From DAIOFH01 sp036745875 (GTDB lineage: Bacteria; Planctomycetota; SZUA-567), in assembly GCA_036745875.1 (NCBI GenBank), contig DAIOFH010000057.1, forward strand, positions 1 through 23,688: a stretch of DNA of 23,688 bases, in the 5' to 3' direction. This document shows, piece after piece, positions 13,504-20,603 of the stretch. Within the stretch, counting starts at the first letter, position 1, and the number at the start of each line of letters is the position of its first letter. Below the pieces are notes generated by a model. That model was not told the origin of the DNA, searched no databases, and was given only the letters and a program-made list of their open reading frames with translations. The position numbers and the translations under genes were made by a program.

Positions 13504-14465
13504 GCGTCAACGGCCAAGTTGGGGAAAAAGTCTGGAAAAGCCGGATGGTTCGGCTTTTCAACATAATGGGCATCCTGCCGATCATCATCCTGATCTGCCT
13601 TTTCTTTATGAGCCAAACCGACAGGTTCCTGGTTTTCGACAACTTCGTCAATATTTTCCGCGCCGCCTCCATCAATATCGTCCTCGCGGCCGGCATGACG
13701 CTGGTCATCCTCACCGGCGGCATTGACTTGTCCATCGGTTCGATCCTGGCCGTCTCCTCCGCGGTCGCGCTGCAATTGTCCCTTATGCCGGAGTGGGTGC
13801 ATTTCGACTGGATTATCGCAATCGCCCTCGGCCTCATCCTCGGCATGATCAACGGCGCGATCATCGCGCTCATCGACCTGGCGCCGTTTATCGTCACCAT
13901 GGGCACCATGACGGCGCTCCGGGGAGTGGCGCACTTCATCTGCGGCGGGCACGCCGTCATCAATATCGACCTGAACTACGCCTGGCTCGGCAACGATTCG
14001 CTGATGGGAATTCCGTGGCTGGTCATCTTCGCCCTTCTTTCGATCGTCGTCTGCTGGTTCATACTGCGTAAAACCGTGCTTGGCGAAAGAATCTACGCCA
14101 TCGGCGGGAACGCCGCCGCCGCGCGCCTCACCGGAATCAACGTCGCACTGATCCTGATCATCGTCTATGGCATCAGCGGGTTGCTGTGCGGCGCGGCGGG
14201 CGTGATGGTAACGAGCCGCCTCAACGCAGCCAACGGCCTCCTGGGCACCGGCTACGAGCTTGACGCCATCGCTTCGGTGGTCCTTGGCGGCACCAGCATG
14301 TCCGGCGGCGTCGGCGGCGTCGGCGGCACCCTGTTGGGCGCGTTGCTGATCGCGATTATCAACAACGGCCTGGTGTTGATGAATGTCTCGCACTTTTCGC
14401 AGTTGATCATCAAGGGCTTGATCATTATCTTCGCCGTGATTTTGGACAAGTACAGGAATCGCTAA
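13500..14465 (+). CDS. RbsC-type sugar ABC transporter permease
   Basis: This 321-residue inner-membrane permease belongs to the ribose/xylose/galactose (CUT2) importer family and is intact. The family signature AGMTLVILTGGIDLSIGSIL lies at about 65-84. Also present are GAIIALIDLAPFIVTMGTMT, the EAA-like loop RKTVLGERIYAIGGNAAAAR then LTGINV (about 188-211), and the late segment ASVVLGGTSMSGGVGGVGGT. About eight to ten membrane helices are visible. Its ATG overlaps the stop of the ATPase fragment. With that ATPase truncated and no binding protein left, this permease has no partners here and is probably non-functional unless it uses a distant ATPase. A MITE-like repeat begins two bases after its stop codon. 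Confidence 0.93.
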   Translation: MSVNGQVGEKVWKSRMVRLFNIMGILPIIILICLFFMSQTDRFLVFDNFVNIFRAASINIVLAAGMTLVILTGGIDLSIGSILAVSSAVALQLSLMPEWVHFDWIIAIALGLILGMINGAIIALIDLAPFIVTMGTMTALRGVAHFICGGHAVINIDLNYAWLGNDSLMGIPWLVIFALLSIVVCWFILRKTVLGERIYAIGGNAAAARLTGINVALILIIVYGISGLLCGAAGVMVTSRLNAANGLLGTGYELDAIASVVLGGTSMSGGVGGVGGTLLGALLIAIINNGLVLMNVSHFSQLIIKGLIIIFAVILDKYRNR

Positions 14466-14466
14466 A

Positions 14467-14605
14467 GTATTTTAAGAATTTTCGTGAATATTAGGATTTA
14501 GACGCGCCATCTCCCTTACGCTATATTCCGCCAAACTACCGGCGAAATAAAGCTACCGGTCGAGCTCGCATCTAAATCCTTTATTCACAGAATTTCTTAA
14601 AATGC
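14467..14605. repeat. MITE-like palindromic repeat, copy 3
   Basis: This 139-bp copy begins directly after the permease stop codon. The left arm GTATTTTAAGAATTTTCGTG and ATATTAGGATTTAGACGCG is matched by the right arm CATCTAAATCCTTTATTCAC and AGAATTTCTTAAAATGC. The core CCGCCAAACTACCGGCGAAA then TAAAGCTACCGGTCGAGCTC is nearly identical to copies 1 and 2. Orientation is the same as the other two. The remaining 81 bases to the next gene (14606-14686) hold nothing I recognise. Confidence 0.87.
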
Positions 14606-14686
14606 TATAAAGCCCACGGATTCAGGTTACGGGTCGAACGCCCGGACGTCGAGCCAAAAGCGCTTTCATGACTTCGGCGAAAGTCC

Positions 14687-16468
14687 TCACTCCAGCGTCT
14701 TCGCGATCTTGTCGATATTGAGGCTGCGGGCGCTGGCGTCGAAAATCTCCTTGTAGACCCCGCCTTCCCGGTACAGGTCGTTGTGGCTGCCGTGCTGGAC
14801 CATGCGGCCGCTTTTCAGCACATAGATGCAGTCGGCATCTATGATCTGGGAAATGCTGTGCGAGATAATGACCACCGTCCGGTTTTGCTTGATCGCGTCC
14901 ATGCTGTTCTTGATCTGCTCCGTCGAGACCGCGTCGAGGCTCGCCGTCGGTTCGTCCAGGAAGATGACCGGAGGATCCTTGAGGAAGAGGCGCGCGATGG
15001 CGATCTTCTGCTGCTGCCCTCCGGAAAGCGCGAGGGCGGACGTTTTATAGCCCTTGGGCTGGGCTAGGATCTGGTCGTGCAGATAGGCCTTCCGCGCCGC
15101 TTCCTCCACCTGGGCAATGTCGGCGTCCGGCTTGCCGTAACGGATGTTGTCCTCGATCGTCCCGTTGAAGATATGGTTCCGTTGCAGGACAAGGCCGATG
15201 TTTGCGCGGAGGAATTCGGTGTCATAGTTCTGCAGGTCGACATCGTCGAGGAGTATCCGCCCCGAATCCGGCCGGTAGAATTTGTCCAACAGGTTTATAA
15301 GGGTGCTTTTGCCCGCCCCGGAAAGGCCGACAAGCGCCGTGACAACCCCCGGCTCTATATGCATGTCGATGCCTGTCAGCGTTTTCACGTCGTTTCCGGG
15401 ATAGGTGAAGTCGAGGTTCCGTATGACGAAATCGCCCGTCACATGGCTTGACCGGTAGTTCCCGGATGTTTCCCTCTGTTCGTCCGCTTCCAGGATGTCG
15501 AAGAACCCTTCCGAATAGATGAGCGCGTCGTTCATCTGGTCGTAGATGACGTGGAGCTGGCGGATCGGCGCCGTGACGTTGTTGAACAGAAGTATATGGA
15601 ACATGATCGCGCCGATGGTCATCTGGCCGCCAAGGACGAAGAAGGTGGTGAGGATGATGATCGCCACCACGCCGATCTGCTCGATGAAATTTTTCATGCC
15701 GTCAAAAAGGAAGCTGACCCTGCGGATGGCCATTTGCGCGGTGGTGAGGTTTATCTGCAGACCCATCTGTTTTTTCTCTTCGATGTCTTCCCTAAGAAAC
15801 GACTTGATGACGGTGATGGATTCGATGATGCCGAGAATGCCCTGGCTTTTCCTTTCCCTCAGCCGGCGGATGTGCCGCCTCGCGCCGGAGAGGCGCTTCG
15901 CCTGTGCGCGGCTGACGAAATAATAGACCGGAACGGTGCAAAAGGCGGCGAGTCCGACATAGATATTGGCGTTGAACATGACGATCAGGGCCACGACGGC
16001 GTTCGCAAACAGGGGGAGGATGTCTATGAAGAAATTCTGCACCATGCGGGTAAGACTTTCGACGCCGCGGTCGATGCGGGTTTGCAGCATACCGGGCTGG
16101 TTCCCCGATGCGGTATAAAAAGCCATGCGGTAGGTGAGTATTTTCTGGATGGAGTCCTGCGCCAGGTCGCGGGAGATGAAGATGCGCAGTTTTTCCCCGT
16201 AATATTTCTGCCCGAACTGGATGAAGATGTTCAGCAGCTCCTTCACGATCAGGATGACTGAAATGGTGATGAGGATGGATCTTCCCTGGGCGAGGGTTTT
16301 ATGGGCTTCCACCATCGAATCGATGGCGTCGACTGTGTAGCGGAGCACCCAGGCGTTGACCTGGGCGGTCAATGATCCAGCGAAAGTCAGGAGAAGCGCC
16401 AGCGCCACGAGCCAGCGGTAGGGGCGGACATAGGGGCGCAGTTTATGGAACAGCTCGAACAGTGTCAT
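14687..16468 (-). CDS. ABC exporter half-transporter (fused membrane and ATPase domains)
   Basis: This 593-residue protein of the MsbA/lipid or drug exporter type probably acts as a homodimer in the inner membrane. Residues about 1-320 hold six membrane helices (first near WLVALALLLTFAGSL). The ATPase half follows with Walker A GLSGAGKST, the Q-loop GLVLQRNHIF, signature LSGGQQQKIAIARL, Walker B PPVIFLDEPTASLD and the switch histidine in VVIISHSISQ. The signature has QQQK where LSGGQRQR is more common. I chose ATG at 16468, with AAGGA about 7 bases upstream; a TTG two codons earlier is possible. No partner gene is adjacent, so the cargo cannot be inferred. Confidence 0.93.
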   Translation of the reverse strand: MTLFELFHKLRPYVRPYRWLVALALLLTFAGSLTAQVNAWVLRYTVDAIDSMVEAHKTLAQGRSILITISVILIVKELLNIFIQFGQKYYGEKLRIFISRDLAQDSIQKILTYRMAFYTASGNQPGMLQTRIDRGVESLTRMVQNFFIDILPLFANAVVALIVMFNANIYVGLAAFCTVPVYYFVSRAQAKRLSGARRHIRRLRERKSQGILGIIESITVIKSFLREDIEEKKQMGLQINLTTAQMAIRRVSFLFDGMKNFIEQIGVVAIIILTTFFVLGGQMTIGAIMFHILLFNNVTAPIRQLHVIYDQMNDALIYSEGFFDILEADEQRETSGNYRSSHVTGDFVIRNLDFTYPGNDVKTLTGIDMHIEPGVVTALVGLSGAGKSTLINLLDKFYRPDSGRILLDDVDLQNYDTEFLRANIGLVLQRNHIFNGTIEDNIRYGKPDADIAQVEEAARKAYLHDQILAQPKGYKTSALALSGGQQQKIAIARLFLKDPPVIFLDEPTASLDAVSTEQIKNSMDAIKQNRTVVIISHSISQIIDADCIYVLKSGRMVQHGSHNDLYREGGVYKEIFDASARSLNIDKIAKTLE

Positions 16469-16517
16469 GGTCAATCCTTCGACCCCTCGTAATAAAGGGT
16501 ATGGATTTCAACCCGGC

Positions 16518-16550
16518 GAGGCAAGGCTGTTTTGCGCAAAACTGCTCCTC
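16518..16550. promoter_or_regulatory. Hairpin/palindrome upstream of the ABC exporter
   Basis: GTTTTGCGCAAAAC (16529-16542) is a perfect 14-base palindrome, extended outward by GAGG (16518-16521) and CCTC (16547-16550). It lies about 60 bases upstream of the exporter start, where an operator could be. It could equally be repeat debris, since repeats fill the rest of 16475-17044. No promoter boxes are clear. Confidence 0.3.
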
Positions 16551-16620
16551 ACCCAGGGGAAACGCATCTAAATGAATGATAAGATACACGATTATTTTTG
16601 GAAGAACGGTTATGCTTGTT

Positions 16621-16807
16621 CCGTAGCGTAGGCAAGGCGACCTGGATCCCGGCAGCTGCGAGCGTTTTTTTCCCTGTTGGGTGCATAGACGCCGGGATGA
16701 CGGTTTCGGGGGTTTGCGGCGCTTTCGTCATCCCGGCGGGGTTGCAGCGAGCCGGGCGAAAAGCGTCCGCAGTTGCCGGGATCCAGGTCGCCTTGCCTAC
16801 GCTACGG
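16621..16807. repeat. Nested inverted-repeat element, full copy
   Basis: The ends are inverted copies of about 43 bases. The left is CCGTAGCGTAGGCAAGGCGA then CCTGGATCCCGGCAGCTGCG. The right, read backwards, is CCGTAGCGTAGGCAAGGCGA then CCTGGATCCCGGCAACTGCG. Inside lies a second inverted pair, GCCGGGATGACG and CGTCATCCCGGC. The AT-rich left flank from about 16585 is shared with the partial copy at 4575. No coding frame or transposase is present. It looks like a REP-type or MITE-type element mobilised in trans. Confidence 0.85.
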
Positions 16808-16857
16808 GAAATACGCCTGCATCCTCTTTCAAATTTTTTGATGCGTTTCCCCGGGCT

Positions 16858-17021
16858 CCTCACCTAACCTTCTCCCCCTTTGGGGGCGAGGGCAATATGC
16901 GCAGATTTTTCGATACGGTCGATCTGATGCGGCCGTAAACCGCTCTCCGCCAAAAACTCATATGCCATATATACACAAAATGCCCTCGCCCCCAAAAGGG
17001 GGAGAGGGTCAGGGTGAGAGG
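16858..17021. repeat. Inverted pair of REP-like hairpins
   Basis: The left unit (16858-16898) has CTCCCCCTTTGGGGGCGAGG and the right unit (16981-17021) is its inverse, CCTCGCCCCCAAAAGGGGGA. About 82 unrelated bases separate them. Each unit forms its own hairpin and the pair could form a larger stem. It resembles paired REP (BIME-like) arrangements. It lies just downstream of serC on the minus strand. Confidence 0.8.
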
Positions 17022-17044
17022 ATAAACTAAAAACAGCCATTAAA

Positions 17045-18121
17045 TCAGCCGTTTTTCTTTTCGAAATCCTTCATGAAATCGACGAGCGCCTTGACCGCAT
17101 TCTCCGGGCAGGCATTGTAAATGCTGGCGCGGATGCCGCCCACCGAACGGTGGCCTTTGAGGCCCTCGAACCCGGCAGCCTTCGCGTCCTTCGCGAACTT
17201 CGCCTCGAGATCCTCCGTCGCCATGCGCCAGGTGACGTTCATGATGGAACGTGAGTTCTTGGTCGCGCACGGTTTCCAGAACGGGCTCGCGTCCAGCGCG
17301 TCGTACAACATGGCAGCCTTGGCCTCGTTCGCCTTCTGGAACGCCGGAACGCCGCCCTTCTCGAGCATCCATTCCGTGATCAGTTTGAAAATATACACAG
17401 CCCAGGTGTTTGGGGTGTTGTACAGGCTCGGCTCTTTCATGTGGGTCCTGTAGCGGAAGAAAATGTTAACGGTGTCGGGGCAGCGCTCCGCCAGGTCCTT
17501 CCGGAGGATGACGACGGCCATCCCCGAGGGCCCGAGGTTCTTCTGCGCGCCGGCGTAGATCATGGCGAAATCCGACATGTTTATCGTCCTGGACATGATG
17601 TCCGAGGACATGTCGGCGATGAGCGGGGCCTTGGTCTTCGGGAACTCGGTGATGCGGACGCCGCCGATCGTTTCGTTGGAACAGATGTGGGCGTAGGCGG
17701 CGTCGTCGTTCCAGTTGAGTTCCGACGGGCTGGGGGCGCGCATATAGTCGGGGCCGCCTTCCCATATGACGTTGACTTTGCCGTTTATATTGGCTTCCTT
17801 AATGGCTTTCGAACCCCAGGATCCGGTGTCGACGTAGTCCGCGGCCGTGCCGGGGAGAAGCAGGTTCAGCGGTATCATGGCAAACTGCTGGCTCGCGCCG
17901 CCGGGAAGGAACAGGACGGAATAGTCGTCGCCGATGCCCATGAGCTTGCGCAGATTGGCTTCCGCTCCCTTGATGACGTCATCGTAGGTTTTGCCGCGGT
18001 GGGACATTTCCATGATGGACATGCCGCTTCCCGCGTAGTCGAGCATTTCAGAGCTGGCTTTTTCCAGGACCGATTCGGGCAATACGGCCGGACCCGCGCT
18101 GAAATTGTAAATACGTGCCAT
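17045..18121 (-). CDS. serC: Phosphoserine aminotransferase
   Basis: This 358-residue class V, PLP-dependent enzyme converts 3-phosphohydroxypyruvate and glutamate to phosphoserine in serine synthesis; it also acts in pyridoxal phosphate synthesis in some bacteria. It starts RIYNFSAGPAVLPESVLEKA, a family hallmark. SIMEMSHRGKTYDDVI, LPGGASQQFAMIPLNLL, the PLP-lysine segment MIYAGAQKNLGPSGMAVVI and the C-terminal GHRSVGGIRASIYNA follow in order. I chose ATG 18121, with AAAGG about 8 bases upstream. The frame is open further upstream to 18367, but that part is antisense to the divergent gene. The intergenic region 18122-18253 must hold divergent promoters, though no clear boxes stand out. Other serine genes are not adjacent. 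Confidence 0.96.
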   Translation of the reverse strand: MARIYNFSAGPAVLPESVLEKASSEMLDYAGSGMSIMEMSHRGKTYDDVIKGAEANLRKLMGIGDDYSVLFLPGGASQQFAMIPLNLLLPGTAADYVDTGSWGSKAIKEANINGKVNVIWEGGPDYMRAPSPSELNWNDDAAYAHICSNETIGGVRITEFPKTKAPLIADMSSDIMSRTINMSDFAMIYAGAQKNLGPSGMAVVILRKDLAERCPDTVNIFFRYRTHMKEPSLYNTPNTWAVYIFKLITEWMLEKGGVPAFQKANEAKAAMLYDALDASPFWKPCATKNSRSIMNVTWRMATEDLEAKFAKDAKAAGFEGLKGHRSVGGIRASIYNACPENAVKALVDFMKDFEKKNG

Positions 18122-18253
18122 GTTGTTACCTTTCCAGAAAAATGATACTATTGCTAAAAAGACCTGCCGCGCCTTAGGGAGCGGGCGGGTCCGATGGAAG
18201 AAAAACATTATAACTGCCACCAAGAGAGATGCAAGAAGAAGCGGGAGACCGGC

Positions 18254-19195
18254 ATGGATAAATTGCGTTCGCTTTCCGAACTCGTCAGGGAACGGGAAGA
18301 ATGGAAAAAAGAGGGCAAAACAGTCGTCTGGACCAACGGTTGTTTCGACATATTCCACGCCGGCCACGTCAAGTCGCTTGCTGAGGCAAAGTCATATGGC
18401 GACATCCTCGTCGTCGGCCTCAACTCCGACCTGTCGGCGCGCGGCCTCAAGGGGGGCGGCAGGCCGCTGTGCGGCCAGGCCGACCGGGCGGCGGTGTTGT
18501 CCGCCCTCGAAGCCGTCGACAGGGTCGTGCTCTTCGACGGCCAGCGCTGCGATCCGGAGCTCTCGGCGCTGAGGCCGGACATCTGGGTCAAATCCGGCGA
18601 CTATACCCTGGATTCCCTCGACGCCGCCGAGCGCTCCGCCGTCCTGGACAACGGCGGCAAAATCAAGATCGTGCCGCTTGTCGAAGGCCTTTCGACCACC
18701 GCGCTCGTCAAGAAGATCCGCCGCTTCGACCCGGAAAAAATAATCAGCGCCGCCTCGACGTGGATAAGCGACGGCGCGGGCCGCGTACTGATGGTGAAAA
18801 CCCAGTATCCGGGGGAAACGCGCTGGTCGCTGCCGGGCGGGGGCCACCTGCACGGCGAGACGCTCATGGACACGGCGCTCCGCGAAACGGTCGAAGAAAC
18901 GGGCATGGCGGCGCGCCTCATAGGCTACCTCGGCGTCATCGAGCGGATAGAACCGTCCCAGGATTTCCACCTCACCATCCACATTTTCGAAGCGGCGCAG
19001 GCCGAGGGTACGCTATGGGACATCGAAGCTTCCGCCGCGGTGCGGTCGGCCTCCATCGTCGATGTGGCCTGGTTCGACCGGGCGCGCCTCGAAAGCGAAT
19101 GCGGCATCATCCTCGGCAGGCAGATCTGGCTCAAGTACCTTGACCGGCTCGAGGGCTGGCCACCCTATATTCTGATGCATCCGGGCGCGGAGTGA
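18254..19195 (+). CDS. Fusion of RfaE2-type nucleotidyltransferase and Nudix hydrolase
   Basis: This is a 313-residue two-domain protein. Residues about 1-157 match the heptose-1-phosphate adenylyltransferase (RfaE domain II/HldE C-terminal) family: TVVWTNGCFDIFHAGHVKSL with the HxGH nucleotide-binding motif, LVVGLNSDLSARGLKGGGRP, WVKSGDYTLDSL, and the end motif VPLVEGLSTTALVKKI. Residues about 162-305 form a Nudix domain with a complete Nudix box, GX5EX7REX2EEXG (within 196-217). The first domain would transfer AMP (or CMP) to a sugar phosphate; the second would hydrolyse a nucleoside diphosphate linked to another group, perhaps proofreading or a linked salvage step. I chose ATG 18254, with GGGAG about 8 bases upstream. 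It is divergent from serC. The substrate is not certain. Confidence 0.88.
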   Translation: MDKLRSLSELVREREEWKKEGKTVVWTNGCFDIFHAGHVKSLAEAKSYGDILVVGLNSDLSARGLKGGGRPLCGQADRAAVLSALEAVDRVVLFDGQRCDPELSALRPDIWVKSGDYTLDSLDAAERSAVLDNGGKIKIVPLVEGLSTTALVKKIRRFDPEKIISAASTWISDGAGRVLMVKTQYPGETRWSLPGGGHLHGETLMDTALRETVEETGMAARLIGYLGVIERIEPSQDFHLTIHIFEAAQAEGTLWDIEASAAVRSASIVDVAWFDRARLESECGIILGRQIWLKYLDRLEGWPPYILMHPGAE

Positions 19196-19321
19196 CAGGG
19201 CGTCACGGCCGGCCCCCGGCGACTCCCCCATGTCAACGTCCGTATGCCGGATGTACTTGGAGTGCCCGCAACCTCGAATGGGGAGGGGGGCGGGCTAAGG
19301 GGAAAATATTTTCACAATTCG

Positions 19322-19339
19322 CTTGACAACGTTGTCAAG
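19322..19339 (+). promoter_or_regulatory. LacI-family operator O1, overlapping the promoter
   Basis: CTTGACAACGTTGTCAAG is a perfect 18-base palindrome with the central CG typical of LacI/CcpA-type operators. It includes the -35 box of the promoter at 19323-19350, so bound repressor would block RNA polymerase. Confidence 0.88.
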
Positions 19340-19350
19340 TGTGGTATGAT
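19323..19350 (+). promoter_or_regulatory. Promoter of the lacI-type gene and sugar ABC operon
   Basis: TTGACA (19323-19328, perfect) and TATGAT (19345-19350, 5 of 6) are separated by 16 bases. Transcription would start near 19357, ahead of the second operator and the regulator gene. Confidence 0.8.
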
Positions 19351-19391
19351 GCTGATGTACACGGTGGGCGGTGTATTTTTTTACTTTCGGT

Positions 19392-19405
19392 TGACAACGT
19401 TGTCA
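19392..19405 (+). promoter_or_regulatory. LacI-family operator O2
   Basis: TGACAACGTTGTCA is a perfect 14-base palindrome with the same core as O1. The centres are 68 bases apart, close to 6.5 helical turns. It lies between the transcription start and the ribosome-binding site of the regulator gene, so it could act as a roadblock or support looping between two dimers. Confidence 0.85.
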
Positions 19406-19414
19406 GGAACCCGC

Positions 19415-20446
19415 ATGAGAAAGAACGGCAACCCCAGCATCAAGGATGTCGCCACCGTCGCGGGTGTGTCTTTCAAGACCGTCTCCCGCGTCCTTAACGC
19501 CGATCCCGGCGTCTCGGACGAACTCCGCCGTCGCGTTGAAAAAGCGGTGAAGGACGTCGGCTATGTCGCGAACGCGGGAGCGAGGGCGATGCGCTCCGGG
19601 AAGTCCGACGTGGTCGGCTTCATTTCCGACGTCATCACCACCACCCCTTATTCCTACGAAATAGTCAAGGGCGTACAGGACGCCCTCAGTTCGCGCGGCC
19701 TGTCCATGCTGATTGCGAATACCGAATACGATGCCAAGCGCGAAGCCAAGCAGATCGCGATGTTCCTGGAAAATCGCGTGCGCGGCATCATCTATGCCGC
19801 CATGTTCCACCGCAGCGTCGATATGCCGAAGATCCCGGATGACGTCGACGTCGTCATGGTCAATTGCTTCGACGCCGAAGGCCGCTATCCCGCCGTCGTC
19901 CCGGACGACGAACAAATCGGCTATGCGGCCGCTAAATGCCTTATCGGCATGGGGCACCGCCATATCGCCTATCTAACCTTGCATAAAAAGCTTATCGCGA
20001 CGCCGCTTCGCGCAAAGGGGTTTATGGCGGCGGTCCGGGAAGCAAAGCTTCCCTTGGCGAATGTGATGGTCAAGACTTCCCGGCGCCTTCTGCGGGACGG
20101 GAACGAGATGTCGATGGCGCGGGAAATTATCGGGGAACTCTTTTCCTCCGCCCAACCTCCGACAGCCATCCTGGCGGCCAATGACCCCGAGGCCATGCCC
20201 ATCGTGTCGGCGCTGCAACGGCTCGGCCTGTCCATTCCCGAGGATGTCTCGGTACTTGGGATAGACGATTACCGCCTGATTTGCGAACGGATCGATCCGC
20301 CCCTTTCCTCTATTGCGCTTCCCTATTACGAAATGGGCAGGCGGGGCGTTGAAAGATTGTTCGCGGGCGATCCCAATGCCATCCAGTTGGAAAAGATCCC
20401 CGGACCCCTGGTGGAGCGCCAGTCCGTTTCATCCCCGAGGCAATAA
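19415..20446 (+). CDS. LacI-family transcriptional repressor
   Basis: This 343-residue regulator starts with a textbook helix-turn-helix (SIKDVATVAGVSFKTVSRVL, about residues 8-27) and hinge (VANAGARAMRSGKSDVVGFI). A periplasmic-binding-protein-like sensor domain follows to the end, with AILAANDPEAMPIVSALQRL then GLSIPEDVSVLGIDD, PPLSSIALPYYEMGRRGVE. It is probably cytoplasmic and dimeric or tetrameric, binding the palindromes at 19322 and 19392, which lie directly before it; this implies autoregulation. ATG 19415 has AGGAA 6 bases upstream; an earlier in-frame start at 19244 would read through the operators and is not used. The sensor ligand is presumably the sugar imported by the downstream transporter. 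Confidence 0.94.
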   Translation: MRKNGNPSIKDVATVAGVSFKTVSRVLNADPGVSDELRRRVEKAVKDVGYVANAGARAMRSGKSDVVGFISDVITTTPYSYEIVKGVQDALSSRGLSMLIANTEYDAKREAKQIAMFLENRVRGIIYAAMFHRSVDMPKIPDDVDVVMVNCFDAEGRYPAVVPDDEQIGYAAAKCLIGMGHRHIAYLTLHKKLIATPLRAKGFMAAVREAKLPLANVMVKTSRRLLRDGNEMSMAREIIGELFSSAQPPTAILAANDPEAMPIVSALQRLGLSIPEDVSVLGIDDYRLICERIDPPLSSIALPYYEMGRRGVERLFAGDPNAIQLEKIPGPLVERQSVSSPRQ

Positions 20447-20603
20447 AGCAGCGTTTTAGGCTGATAATATACATTTCAAAACAGTGCAATTCCCCTTTGG
20501 CCGATTGACCGCGATTCTGCCGGTCGGCAGGGGGATGTTTCGTCTTTTTGTGCGCTATGCTTATTTGTCGTTTTGTCTTTGGTTTTGTATTGGAGGAAGA
20601 AAT

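Noticed and set aside
13383..14393. 336-codon minus-strand open frame opposite the RbsC-type permease
   Set aside because: Antisense of a clear permease; very high Asp, Gln and His content and no recognisable motif.
16475..17044. CRISPR-like repeats or a tRNA in the gene-free stretch
   Set aside because: The repeats are inverted pairs, not regularly spaced direct repeats, and no cloverleaf with a T-loop and acceptor stem is seen.
17045..18367. Extended 440-residue start for SerC
   Set aside because: The extra 82 residues are antisense to the divergent nucleotidyltransferase gene; SerC proteins start at RIYNFSAGP and an RBS fits ATG 18121.
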